Below, in pieces: positions 1 to 11,980 of a stretch of DNA of 64,000 bases (positions are counted from its first letter, which is position 1; each line of letters starts with the position of its first letter). Origin of the DNA: Sympetrum striolatum (taxonomy: Eukaryota; Arthropoda; Insecta; Odonata; Libellulidae); assembly GCA_947579665.1 (NCBI GenBank), contig OX388351.1, forward strand, positions 60,086,939 to 60,150,938, given 5' to 3'. A program made the translations under genes and the position numbers. The notes beneath the pieces were generated by a model. That model made no database searches. It saw only the letters and a program-made list of their open reading frames with translations, and was not told the DNA's origin.

Positions 1-1060
1 ATCCTACTTAAATGAGCGGCATATTGAATAAAACTGTATAGAATATATCAAAGTAGAATGTAATACAAGTAGAATATATCAAAGTCTTTCGTATTTCAAA
101 GGCTAGAAAATTGCCTTTGAAGTTGTTGAGCAAAAGCAATTGATATGCAGTTTTGTAACGCTAACACGAACTTAAAACTTAACCTCTGCGTTATTTTGAA
201 GTAACTTATCGTCATCACGAGACTTTCTTTCAATGTGAGCCCCTTCGGACATTCCCCCGAACGCAGTTTTGCCAACCGCGCTGCTCTTCGCGCTCTGAAG
301 AGGGACCGCCGAAAAAGTTCCTGCCTCGGCCATCGAGTACCTCGGCAAATACGAGCAAAGAGGGCCTAGTTGCGAGGGGGCGGAACTACTTTAACGAACG
401 AAGGCGCTCGGTGGCCATAGGGTTCCAAATTAGGATCACCTTGGCGGGAGGAATAGAAAGTGGTGCGGGTGTCTTGGCCGTGGAGGGCAGTAAAGCGGGG
501 GCGGAGGGCGGGGAGGGGACAGTTGCCATGGAGGCAGGGAACTATCGATTGGGTAGACGAGAGGGCGGCTGTTTGCGGGGCAGAAGAGGGGGTCTTTCCG
601 CTTTCCAATGCAGGAGAGAGAACCCGCTGTGGAGACACGATTGTCGTTCTGCTGCGATGGGCGCACACGAGGGGTGAATTGGTGCTCACGCTCGATCCGG
701 TGCCTCTGGAAAGGGATTTTTTTTCGAGCGGACTAGAAGAGTACTTTTCCCTTTTTCCTATCTATTCCCTCTGTTCCTCCCCTTTTGACCTTTCATTGCG
801 CCGCTCTCTGCTTTCTTTCGCACAATTCCTGCGTTTGCCGCCTTTCCGACTCTCTCCGTTTCCTTTATGTAATCGGAGTGAGTTTTTTGTCGTATCATCA
901 GTTGCGTGGAATGCACCTGAACTGAACGTGACTTTAGTTTCAAGAAGGGCCAAACCGGTTAACCGGTTTTTCCTGCCGAGATCTCGTAAAAAACGGGTAA
1001 TCTACATATCTAAACTGGTGATAAACAGTAATTTAGCGGAGCCCTAGAAAAAGGCTCTTT
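1..1060. other. Non-coding; GC/CpG-rich patch at about 245-720
   Basis: AT-rich sequence flanks a purine-rich, CpG-containing patch at about 245-720. Several overlapping frames stay open there, the longest being 195 codons at 460-1047 on the + strand. That frame is dominated by Arg, Ser, Phe and Leu from the skewed composition, shows no recognisable domain, and is not called a gene. No repeat or RNA gene is visible. Confidence 0.5.
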
Positions 1061-2530
1061 TTTATGTTAAAACCGGTGATGGCTGACACCGGTTAACCAC
1101 AGAGTTATCGTAAGAAACCGAGTAATCCACAAACTGGTGACAAATTGCATAACTTTGAGTGGACCTCTACTCTCGCTAAAAAGAAAAAGGATAATTTATA
1201 TCCGTTTTAACCTGTGATCCCCAGCACCCGTTTGCCGGATTTATTATATTACCTCACGTCATTAATAAGCCAGATTTACTCGAATTATCGGTTTCATTTC
1301 AATCCCTTCACAATACATTGAGGAAAAAAATGTAGTCTTATCTACCCTTTTCTCAATATTTACAATTAGTGTCTTTAGGTTTATTTCGATGGCTGATTTG
1401 TACAGTGAACAGTAAAAAGCTTTCAGTCTCATTTCTTGGGAACAAGGTTCATGGATAACCAGAACCGAACTAACCGGCATTGACCAAATACCGTTTGAGG
1501 TTATGGTTTCTTTGATGCCTGTAGTTCCACGAAAATAATTAACTATCGTCTTTTAATCTTTCATAGAACCTTTCGCGTTAATGATGGAGTGTTAGTTATA
1601 TAAATTGGGTCAGCATCGGTGGATAATTCCATCGCGTGATGATTGATTAATTGCGCGCATTAAATTTTGTCGCGCGATACGCTACCTGCGTTATTTGAAA
1701 ACCTTCCTCTAACCTATATAGTGCTAAAATATAAAGCAGTTAATTACTTGAATAGACGAAGCTCTCAAACGCTTACTCTGTATCGTACATGTAGTACTAT
1801 AGGTACATTCTCTCGAATACTTGTTGCGGAAACGTAAGAAAAAACGATATTTCCTTTTCGTGTGAACGCTCGGGCGAGCAGTTCAATTACCTTTAGAATC
1901 GAATAAAATAGATTAAATAGTTTATAATCTGCTGTATTGATTTTTAAAGCATTTCCCATTAATGAGGGTACCACAATCTCTCCCTACCCAGATATTTAAT
2001 TTAAAAATGAAATAAAAGAGTGGATCCTGTGGTTCTAATACTTAAATACTTAAAATTTTCATCTGCACAAGTGCAATGAAGCTGTATCACGCTCATTGTA
2101 TACGGGCATGACGTTTCTGATGTAGAATAGAAACTCGTTAGTACGTTAATGCCGCTCTGTTACTCTTGTACCCCAGTATCAGCACGTGGAGGAAAATCCT
2201 ATTTGATAAGTGCCACGAATACGGCTGATACAGCTAAATTTCCTCCTCCCTCGTTGAAAGGATTCAAGTTTTGGTTACAATGCCGACAACGAGAATGCCA
2301 TGTTGGCACATCTAGTCGTCTTTTGAGATTCTAATGAGGAAATTTCTATCTGAATCGAGGAGGTGTCTGAAAAGGCCTTCGTTTTAGTATCGGCCGAATT
2401 TGCAGGAGCCTAAGACGAATTCCATTTTGATGTCCTTTCTTTACAGGACAGTGAATTATGGTCACAATGAATTAGCTTAAATATTAATAAATTCTTTATT
2501 AATTGTATTAAAGTTAAGCAAGCTAAATAT
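1061..2530. other. AT-rich non-coding DNA, nothing recognised
   Basis: Low-GC sequence with stop codons in all frames at short spacing. The longest open frames are 60-72 codons, no better than chance, and resemble no family I know. No inverted or tandem repeat stands out. Confidence 0.5.
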
Positions 2531-2631
2531 AATTTATTTATGTAATACCACAGTAACAAAGACTTACGACGACCCGGGTTGCGATACAGGGTATCATCGT
2601 CTTCGTTACTGTGGTATTGCATAAATAAATT
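2531..2631. repeat. 101-bp palindrome (foldback/MITE-like)
   Basis: Two 33-bp arms, 2531-2563 and 2599-2631, are inverted copies that differ at two positions. They are separated by a 35-bp loop containing CCCGGG. Each arm carries the core TACCACAGTAAC followed outward by an AT-rich ATAAATAAATT end. Such long near-perfect arms with a short spacer are typical of miniature inverted-repeat transposable elements or recent foldback insertions. No protein fragment is present, and I could not define a convincing target-site duplication. A structured RNA is possible but not indicated. Confidence 0.75.
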
Positions 2632-4700
2632 GTGTTCATCTAATGTAAGTAATAAATTGTAATTTCAATCGTCATATAAGGGAGCACCGCGTAGAGAGTG
2701 AGGCTATTCTTGCAGTGCAAATACCTTTGGATTCCTTTACTATATAATCCATCATTAATGACTATCAAAATGCGCTATAGGCTGAAAAGCTATTGTTAGA
2801 TTAAAAATACAAAACATAATTTGAATTATTATTGATCGCTTTCGTTGGTTGATCGTGCTTTTATGTACTCAAATCAATTTTACAAATATATAGCTAATTT
2901 TTAAACGTTAAAATTAATATTATGTAGCCTTTTCGATGTCGATGATTTTGCTTTCTATTGAGAGAAGGGCTGCATTTACTTCGGAGATAAATTTTCGAAG
3001 TAACATGACCCTAAAATTCGTGCAAATAAAGCAAATATTTCACATATAAAAATATTATTTCCGTTTACGTAGACACGAATCAATAGATACGGTAGTGAAT
3101 TCCTTTTCTGAAACATGCTTCGTTAGCTCTCAATAAGATTGCGTTTCTGTGTTGACTAAGTTCTTCCCGTCCTCTTAGACTCCTGTTTTCGATCATTTAT
3201 CCTTCCCTCCTTCAATTCCTCCCCTTTTTATACCCCTTGTGACGTCCATTCGCTTCCTCTGCCCATCCCTCTCTAATCCGGTAAAAGTTTTGCTCTCAGC
3301 GTTTTTATTGCAGCCGCAGTCACGTCATTCTGAAGGGCCTCACTTTTATACTCCCATACGTGCGGTAGGCGGGGATGAATTTTTTATCCTTTGACGAAGA
3401 AAGGGGCATAGAGGTATTTTCCACGTGTAAAGGTAATGACCGAGTTGTAAAAATGTGTTTCTTTTGGTCGATCAAAGATTAATTGCTACACTGTCAGTTT
3501 TTTTCGTTCGACAGGGATCGGGACGTCAGGGGTTCAGCGAGAGTCGGCGCTCCGGTTTCACCTGGCTATGAAAAGATCAAAGATCGCATAATCTTTCTAG
3601 GATTTGTCGTCGATTTTTTTGGGCATCACAAAGGCGGAGCTGTACGCGCGCGAGAATCCGCCCAAGCATTTTTTGCCGCTATGTTAGCATTAAAAGAAAG
3701 ATGAGTTGATACTTTTGCGAAGAGTCCCTCCGACGGCCTACGATACCAATCAAATCGTGAGCGATCGTTTTCATTGATTTGCGTGTCACGGAGTTTATGC
3801 TGCTGGAAAAGAATTTTTGAGGTCAGCCGCTGTTATAAACACGTTTTTCTGCAGATCTTTTCGCCATGTAGATGTTATCCGTGAGATTATGCAACCGGCG
3901 ATGCTTTTACGTCGGACTGGTGTAGTGTCTACAATTCGCAGGCTAATTTTTAAATCTAGGATATTGAAAGCAGAGTTTACGTGCGTCTACGTTGGTGAAA
4001 ATTAATGTTTGCATTGTTTTAAGGAACCAAAATTAATTATTTAATTCATGTCGAACATTATTACTCTGCATATTAACAGAGGCAGATATATAAATCGAGT
4101 TTCACCTTCTTATGCGATTGTTTGTAATTTTGTTACAAGAATATGATTATCATTATTGATTATATCTTAGTGATTGTTTTTGCCTGATTTTATATCATTG
4201 ATTGTATTTTCTTGATTTTATTTAATTGATTGTATGTTATAGATGGTATTTTATTGATTGCCTTTTCTTCATTATCTCTCGTACTGTTATAGTATTTTAT
4301 TACTCTGCAAATACTTTTATTGTAAGCTGTTAATTTGATAACACCCGTAGTAAACATATTATTATTATCAATAAACCCCTTTTTATTGCTAAATATAATT
4401 GGTATAATTTTAGGGTTCTGAACGGAATATTTTCACGAAAACATTTCAAATATTTGGATTTATATGAGGAAATTTAAGATACCACTTGAAAGAAGGTAAT
4501 AGGAAAGTTACAGAGAATCTAAAACCTTTTATTATTACGTAATCGAGTGGTTACCTAATGTACAAATCATTATTAGTTTTTATTTTAGTAGTGTAATTTT
4601 AAGGGAACGAAACGGATGCGCTTTTCGATGCTAGCCAAGCAGTTTATTTCAGATGCCAAAGCGGTCCTACTTTCAAACTGTCGTTTACCGTACCGTCAGC
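2632..4700. other. AT-rich non-coding DNA with a weak TTGATT-type repeat
   Basis: No gene is recognised. Around 4130-4265 the words TTGATTGTATTTT and TTGATTATAT recur in a degenerate short tandem pattern, probably an old low-complexity array. A 73-codon frame at 3483-3704 crosses a pyrimidine tract ending in CAG, but it shows no known domain and is not called. Confidence 0.4.
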
Positions 4701-5450
4701 TATTTATTAACGAATTTGGACTCGGAAAGTCAAACGTCCGCAGTTTTAGCGATGTACGGTTCCTCCGCCGTTCCGCTTTCCGTGTATTGCGATCAGGGAA
4801 TTATGCTCGGAAAGTAAGATTCGTACAATGGCCGGACTCGGAATCATTTCATCCGCGGAGGCCCCTAATTATTATCCGCACTGGGCTCTTGGGATCCCTT
4901 AGCTTGCAGTTTCCTTTGCCCCGCTCCCTAAATTATCGTCGGCCTCAGCCCTTCTCGGAACTGCAGCCAACCGCACCCGAGCATTCCCATCCACCCTCCG
5001 ATAGCTACTCTTCCCGATTTTAACGAACCGGATTTTTTCCGCTGGAATGATAAATAAATAAGCGATCTCCCGCTCGGGTTTCCCTCCGCAGAATCCGCAA
5101 TTTGTGCCGAATCCGAACGTCGCAAGCCGCGGTTTACTTCTGCCGAGTCGATTTTGTGTGCCGAGAGGTGAAAAACGAAGTGGAAATCGCCGCGACGAAA
5201 AGCAGCGACGCTCGAGTCGCGAGGCTCATGTCGTCTTGAGTTGCCACTGTTTGAATTCTTTAACGAGGCAGCTTTTCTTCCCGCTTTCGAGGGCCTCCTA
5301 GTTTACGTTGAATTAAGGCCGTCTCCCTGCCTTTTGTCGTTCGTTATTTTTTCGCCCGAACGAGGAATGCTACTTCTGCAATATTTTGGTTATCTTCGGA
5401 AGCGTCGTTACTCCCGCGAGGAGTGATTCCTCTACGTCTGAGATCGCCTC
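4701..5450. other. CpG-containing GC-rich patch, no gene called
   Basis: GC is raised relative to both flanks and several frames on both strands stay open at once (the longest is 135 codons at 4616-5023), which is what base composition alone gives. A good pyrimidine tract ending in CAG lies at 5074-5092 and is followed by an open frame. Without a partner exon or a recognisable domain I do not call an exon. Confidence 0.4.
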
Positions 5451-6738
5451 CATTGTGTCTCGACAGGGTTTGAAGAAGGATGTTACCCCCACTTTGAAAT
5501 GTTGTTAATATAAGTTTCTGATAGAATATAATTGGTCCCTTTGTTATTCATATGAGTCGGGTTATGTTGTAAATGGGGCACCTGCGACTCTTAGGATTGA
5601 TTTCTTATCTATGCTATACTTTTGATAGTCCTTTATTCTCTGAAAAATGTCTTTTATGCCAAATTTTAAGTCTAAGATATGAGCATTTATGTAAAAATCC
5701 AGTTGATTTTTGTCGTTCTCTATCTAGTAGATATTATACCAAAATCAGCTTTTCCTGTCAAGGATATGTGATAAAAAAAACCAGTCCGTAAGCAGTTTAA
5801 TACCCAATGCATAATATCCTCTTAATAGTCTCACTGCAAACTTTATACCTATCTCTCAAAAAAATTTGAAGCACCTTCTAGTGTTTGATCTTAGGAATTT
5901 TGTCCACAAGGAAAGATATAGAGAATGTCTCGAGTAGGATGGATCCCTGTCTTGGGAAGTATCATTCCCGAGTTGAGTAGCCCTCAGGTTTGGGGTCGGG
6001 GATGATTCAGTTAGTGACGAAGGCATCCGTGGAATGTCCCCCGGGCTGTAATTTATCATTAGGATCCGTCGTGTGGACCGAAATCGCCACCTGAACCGTT
6101 CTCCAGGTATCGCCATTCGTTACCAAATCCACCTCCGCAAACACCATCTTTCAATTAGACCTTATATTGAGTAACTGCTCCGCCCCCGTGCATTAGCAAT
6201 ATATTCGGGCGCAATTCGGCTAAGCGGGTTCAGATAGCCCACACCTCTTAAAATAATATCTCCCGGCAAATGCGACCACCATTCGGCCAGACCGTAAAAT
6301 TAATCTTTATTAAAACGTCAGAGGTCGTTCATCTAAAGGAGGGGCCCCGATTAAACCTCGCAAGACCCAACCAGTATGTGCATACCAAATAATTTCGAGG
6401 TACGAATCATTAAGGGCTGCGAAGTCATTTTGAGGTGGAAAGCACTGGAGAAGTGAGATAAAATTATCAGGGTTATAGAATCGTAAATGGATCCCTTTCT
6501 AAATCAAGTTTACGGCTTCGGTGGGGTTTCTAAATCGTTAAACTTCGCATGTCTACTCCTTAATGCTGACTTGGAATAAAAAGTATTTGGAATTGATAGA
6601 AAAATGGAACTGGCTTAGCAATAACGGGCTACGTAATATATGACGTGAGTAATTGGTCATATGAATCCTTGGATAACAAACGTTAAGTCTCACTCGCATA
6701 ACCGATTTTAAAATCTTATATGAGTATAATATCACTCG
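5451..6738. other. Non-coding, nothing recognised
   Basis: Mixed-composition sequence. Open frames of 60-86 codons show no motifs. No tRNA, tandem repeat or long inverted repeat is seen. Confidence 0.45.
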
Positions 6739-6870
6739 AGTAGAGGTTTAAAATATCCAATAGCCGTCTTTGTCGGCGTTCCTCACGGCTTTCGCCGGTA
6801 TTTGGAGAAAACAGGAAGGATCGCCGCTATTTCAAGATCACCAAATGTACATTTCAATAGCGATACTATC
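6739..6870 (+). mobile_element. Left end of inverted-repeat element, family A (copy A1)
   Basis: The sequence from TAGAGGTTTAAAATATCC through the AATAGCCGTCTTTGTCGG core matches the left terminal repeat of the copies at 28739, 36254 and 42283. Like the copies at 28.7 and 36.3 kb it continues into a segment containing AATGTACA. No right-hand inverted copy is seen in the following 1 kb, so the copy is truncated or decayed. No coding capacity remains in this part. Confidence 0.7.
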
Positions 6871-8120
6871 TTCCCCAGGGGTAATCAAGTACCTACATAA
6901 AGATAGCATCAAAAATGCTCCGAGAAAGAATAATCTTCAGGTTCACGAATTTCTCGCCAAGGGCCTCTACTTGCGTAGCGTAGCCTTGGCCAATGTGTCT
7001 GGCGTATAGTGGGGAGCATTTATATTTCATTTGCTGTGAGGAATGCTTGAGGGAAACTTCCACAGTTAGAATGGGTGAAGGAATCAATTATGCATGGAGT
7101 TAATGGGCATTCCTCGGCCAGTGTAAGGTTTTAAGGAAAGGGGGGATTCGGAGATCGTGGGAGGATACTGCAATGGGAGAGGAAGATGGGGTTCTTTCGT
7201 GGTCCTTCCTTCTGCCTAATTGACAAATAACTCTCGTTTTATGAGCTTTCGTGGAAAGAATGTAAAGCAGTCCACCCACAGCTGACTTATAACAGCCCTC
7301 CGCCGAAATCTCTTCGGTACTATTATGGACTCACTCGTTTCACCGACCTTACTTTACCGAAGCCATTTCTTCGAATCGCCATTTATAGTGTAACATTAGA
7401 TCGGCAATTCTTCTTTTATATGAATTTTTAATTAAGAGCACTTTTTGAGTTCGAAAAGAATGGGTGCTGCATTGAATTATTCGTAAGCATGCTGCACGTA
7501 TCAAATTATTCGTAAACATGGAATTAATTCCCATCGAAATTATATAAATTGAGTTATTAATTGGTATTTTTAGTAAATATACGCTGTATTGTATTCCGCA
7601 TAAAGATTGGGTGGATATTTTTATATCTTTTTAATCTAAATTATGGTACCTTTTCTACTATTTTAGATTATTGAGTTGGTATTTCATAGTTCTATGACAT
7701 ATCATGTATATTTTCATTCGAAGTTTTTCACTATGTATGTGGAATTCATTAAAGGTTATACTGTGGCTAAGAAACATCTATAAATTCAGCTGAATTCATT
7801 TTTGGTGAAAAATTATATTCAAATTAATGTAAATATTATAATCTTTTCAAACCTTATTAGAATTATTACTAGTACAGATAGCCTTTTCCATAAATCTTCT
7901 GGGCGTGTAAACAAATAAAATACCAATATCTGAGTGATTTACTAGAGCTGAAATTTAATTTCTTCAATATATTCGTAAGTGTCTTGACTTTTAAGGTTTC
8001 GAAACAACATATTCTCTACCCCCTGCTTTTATTATCGCTTACACCACTTTCCTGTGTTTTCCATTATTTTATAAGTCGGGGAATTGAATAATTTATTTTT
8101 TGTTGTTGTAAATATTCGAA
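6871..8120. other. AT-rich non-coding DNA
   Basis: The first 200 bp may be decayed interior of the 6.74-kb repeat copy, but I see no protein similarity in it. The remainder is AT-rich with no gene, tRNA or repeat that I can support. Confidence 0.4.
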
Positions 8121-8133
8121 GCTACCCGAATGT

Positions 8134-8169
8134 TTTCTAATGAACTTTTTTCTTCTTTTACAGGTAAGA
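8134..8169 (+). promoter_or_regulatory. Splice acceptor abutting a donor (possible recursive splice site)
   Basis: A CTAAT branch-point-like word (8137-8141) is followed by a nearly pure pyrimidine tract from 8145 that ends in ACAG at 8163. The next bases are GTAAGA, a near-consensus 5' splice site. An acceptor immediately followed by a donor is the known signature of recursive ('ratchet') splice sites in long insect introns. Alternatively it is the start of an ordinary exon: the frame beginning GTA at 8164 stays open for 36 codons to a TAA at 8272. The motif is directly visible; its use is inference. Confidence 0.5.
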
Positions 8170-8499
8170 ATTTTCGATGAGACGGGGCTGTGTGGGAGGA
8201 GATTTTGGTATAGTAAAAATTTTCATTACTATTCAACGCAAGTTTCTTATCGGTGTAAATCCTTCTTAAATTAAAACTGTTTTAGATTCAAAGATGAATT
8301 GGGAGTTCATCCTACTTCAGTGAGGTTTCATTACGTTCCTTGTTGTATTTGTACACTTTATATAGCCGATGATTTGACGTAATTTTTTCTACAAAGTGAG
8401 CGAAATAAAAAGTAGGAATTTAGGTTCATTGCTGAAGCTCAGGGAAAATTTCATGTTTAGAGCTCTTATTTTGTTATTTAAGCTCATCTTTTAAGTAAA

Positions 8500-8733
8500 A
8501 TGGCTTTAATAAATCTAAATCTTTGTAGAAACGTCTCAACTATCGAGCAATTGCTTGATTTTGAGACGATCGAATATGTTCTTCTTTTGGACGAGACTAA
8601 CGAAAAAAGATTTTTGAATGGATATTTTGGTAAATATTCTGAGTTTGCAATCATACGCGACCTTAAAAGAATCACGAATAGCGAAAGCAAAACAGAGCTA
8701 CTAAATATTGCTTACTCATTAGGTGTATGCTAG
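8500..8733 (+). CDS. Possible small unknown protein, 77 aa
   Basis: An ATG preceded by AAA and followed by G (a fair insect initiation context) opens a 77-codon frame ending in TAG. The predicted product is soluble-looking with mixed charge: acidic stretches such as LLDFETIEYVLLLDETNEKR and basic ones near the C-terminus, with no signal peptide or membrane segment. I recognise no domain. It lies 330 bp downstream of the acceptor/donor motif at 8163 and sits in AT-rich sequence where a frame this long is uncommon but not exceptional. It could be a chance frame, a decayed transposon piece or a real small gene. Confidence 0.22.
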   Translation: MALINLNLCRNVSTIEQLLDFETIEYVLLLDETNEKRFLNGYFGKYSEFAIIRDLKRITNSESKTELLNIAYSLGVC

Positions 8734-9857
8734 TTTATAGCGGTGTTTATAAGTTTGGCCTAAGGTTTAGACGTTCGGTAAGTTTTGTTTCAGCTTCTAA
8801 GATGTGCCTTTATGCAATTATTAGTCGATCAGGAAATTTCGTTTCAAAATTGGTGGATTGAATGCCTATGATTGCGTGGGAAGCGTAACCAAATTATCTC
8901 CAATAAAATCCTCGGCGGACTTCAACTGGAGTGCAGTCAACACTTCTCCGAAAGCGAAACCCAGCCGATGATCTAAGATCCCAAGATTTGCATCACAGAC
9001 GCACCGGAAATCGTTTCATGCAGCAGTCATTTCCTGTCGATAAATTTCGTCCCACTTGGACCGCTCTTCAATGCTCGCCAGCTCATTTGCTCGCATGTTC
9101 TCCCGCGGCCTTACTTTCGCAAGATCCCACGTCCTATTTGTCCTGGCACACCCCGAAGATCATCCTTACTCATCCCCGGCGAAACATAACAGGCGCGTCC
9201 TTGGATAAAAAAAACAGCTCCGAACCATTAAAAGTCGTGTTTTTCATACAACGGTCCGTGACGTACGGTCCCGTGATTTACTGCCTTTTTTCAGTCGGCT
9301 GTCGAAGTCCTTGAGGTCCCCGGAAAAGAGATTTAGCCTTTGGCCCCTGATTCTCTGCGCGGCTTCTAATCCGCTGAGTGGAATTCCAGCCCCCAAAGGC
9401 TCATTGATAATAGGCTTTGTCCACCTGCAGCTAACATAACGCATTCCTCGTGCTCCACGCAAGGGTCTCACGGATCACGGAATGGCTCCACGTACTCGGG
9501 CGACGTTATTCATGACGAGGCAAAACCTCCGAGGATGAGGCGGCCATTGTGTTGGGAATGATCGAGATATCTGCTTCTCCCCGATCGGATGCTTATTGTG
9601 ATTCCTCGGAGTTGCTCTGTTATTGGTCGCGTGATTTATTGCCGACTAGGATAGCTATTCAGGGCTCCCAGAAATAGGCTTACGGTGTATGCTTTCGCCG
9701 TTAAAGAGACTATATCTCGCAGAGTGACATGGGGAGTTTTACCATCGCTGAAACTCACGATCCCTGCGCGATTGTATCACTTATTTTAATTACTTAATTT
9801 CAATGCGCTTTGTTTTAGTTTTTTTAAGGTTTAGTTCAACTATCAGAGGATGTTAAG
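8734..9857. other. Non-coding, with a GC-rich patch at about 8900-9540
   Basis: Several frames are open across the GC-rich patch on both strands (127 codons at 8931-9314 on +, 75 codons at 9244-9471 on -). None shows a domain. A pyrimidine tract ending in TTCAG occurs at 9283-9295 and could act as an acceptor, but no exon is supported. Confidence 0.4.
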
Positions 9858-9955
9858 AATAAGTTTTTTACAAATACTTGTTTCCATACATTTATTTGAA
9901 ATACGACCGGTTTCGGCACAGGTCGGCCATCTTCAGGTCAACTATCAGTTTCGTA
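9858..9955 (-). repeat. Repeat end with CGACCGGTTTCG motif (copy 1)
   Basis: Read on the minus strand, this contains a CTGAAGATGG word, then CGAAACCGGTCG, then an AT-rich tail with GGAAACAAGTATTTG. A second copy with the same order and orientation lies at 51953-52035. The shared motif plus tail indicates an interspersed transposable element end. I cannot assign it to a class and no protein fragment is attached. Confidence 0.5.
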
Positions 9956-11980
9956 GATTTCTGACCCACTTCCTCGTTAGTATTTTGTGGCATCTCTTTG
10001 GCCGTCTCTAGTTGTATTTTTTCCTCTCGTAGCCATATGGCATGGTGAGGAAATTTAATGTGAAACCATTCAGCGATAGCTACTAATTCACTCCTCATCT
10101 TGACTAAATGGCCTCATTCCCTCGTCTGGGCTTTCCCTGCAGGTTTTATATTTTTTTGTTTAGATTAGGGTTTCTTCACATCAAACGTTCGATTTGTTGA
10201 CGATAATTTTATCTAAACTATAGATAAATTTATCTTGGCAGGATTAGCTTTTGTGCTTCGATAAACAGTGCTGTCATAGTTGTTACTAACGTTTATTTAT
10301 TTGGAAATATGGAGGTTACAGAATCACTTTCTCCCTTGAGATTTTGCTATGTACGCCTTGCAACTCCCTTGATATGCCGCTCATTTTCGACCCATATTTT
10401 CCAACTAATTGAGGATTGCAGGTATAATTTGCAGGCAAGGGTTCTCTATCTAATTGGCAAGTTTACTGCCGCAAATTGACTCAAAAGGAGGGCAATGAAG
10501 TTTTTTTTAATTACGAGCAAATTAGGAAATATTAAACATTGATACCTTTTTCAGACTTTTGGAAAAAAATTTTAAAAACACCTCCCAGGTGCTAGGGAAG
10601 GATAAAATTTTCTCTAAAGGAGACTGGTAAAAGGTACAAGCAGCTTGCGATGTAACGATTTATTTCCTTTAAAATATTTCGGAATCCACATTAATGTCGT
10701 CGTTAAGCCTTGTCGACCGGGAATATTTCCAACGGAAATTTATAATCGCTCCGGTGTAACGTGATCAAAATTTCGCTCCGTCCCATATTAATGCCGAAAT
10801 TATGATAATGAACTCTTTTCCGGACATTTTTGTAATTGCGGCTGACTCTAAACGGGTACACCTGCAAATTCTTTTAAATCTCAGCGAGCGACAAAAAAGG
10901 ATTTAGTCGATTGAACAGAATCTATCTTTATTCGTTTCGGTAATAAGTAATTATTTAGAGTTTAACTTATATTATTTTCATGAGTCTTGATATCGGAGGC
11001 TTCCTCGCTACTCGCATCTGTTTACTATGATATACTAGGACTTGTCGCAAATTTTAGATTTTTCGAGTTAGATCGTAATGGTTTTTGAGTGTTTTGCTGC
11101 TAGGAAGTACAACCGTCTGGAACGGAATTGCGAGCTCTAGATTGTGTACGAATACATTGAATACTTATTAACAATGTTTTGACTTTATCGCCTTAGTCGT
11201 CGTTATTTGGTTGACGTTTTTATATCCTGTTAGTCCTTCGAAGAAAAGATTAGTGAGTAATGGAGCGGTTATAAATATATACAAATAACTTGAGCTTCCA
11301 TTTAATGAATTATTTTAGGCTATTTTTAATTTGTTCACTATATCTTGAAGCAATGTTTCTCAATCCTTTTTTCTTCATGCGCCACCTAAGCCTTTTTAAA
11401 ATTCTAATTCTCCCCGTATGATATACTCATAATTTTTAATGTTGTCCAACTACATTTTCACTGAATGGAGCCTGTAACTTCTTCAGGACACAGACCTTCT
11501 TAAAAGATTAAATTACTGAATTTAGACCGTAGTTCAACTTATTCAGGAGAGAAGCCATATCTTAGGAATAAATCTTTAGTTAATCCTAGGAAAGAAGTTA
11601 ATTTTTAAGACATGGACTATCAATTGCCACATTTAGGGAGTGGGACCCACATTGAATAACAGCGTCTTAGATGCTTAACTACTAGTTGCTGAGAGAAATT
11701 TATTTACATAAGAATTATTTACAGAAGTAACGTAATAATAATTTATTAACTTATCTATGACTCTGAATTAGAAGTACATTTTTCATGGAAATCTAGAGAG
11801 GAATTCGTTATCCGGATATCGTTATTTTTACGTAAAACGTAAACAATTTTGTAAAAAGTGGGAAAAGTTATGACCACTCATGTTATAATTAAGCGTCCAG
11901 TTCAACGTATTATTTTCCATCCCCGCTATATTCTCACTTGCCAAATTCGACTTTTAATTCCCCTAGAAGAAATTAATTCC
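9956..11980. other. AT-rich non-coding DNA
   Basis: No gene, repeat or RNA is recognised. Pyrimidine-CAG words occur, for example at 10129-10141, but they are followed by early stops in all frames. Confidence 0.45.

Noticed and set aside
460..1047. 195-codon open frame on the + strand
   Set aside because: It begins in a purine-rich patch where other frames are open too, has low-complexity composition and no domain.
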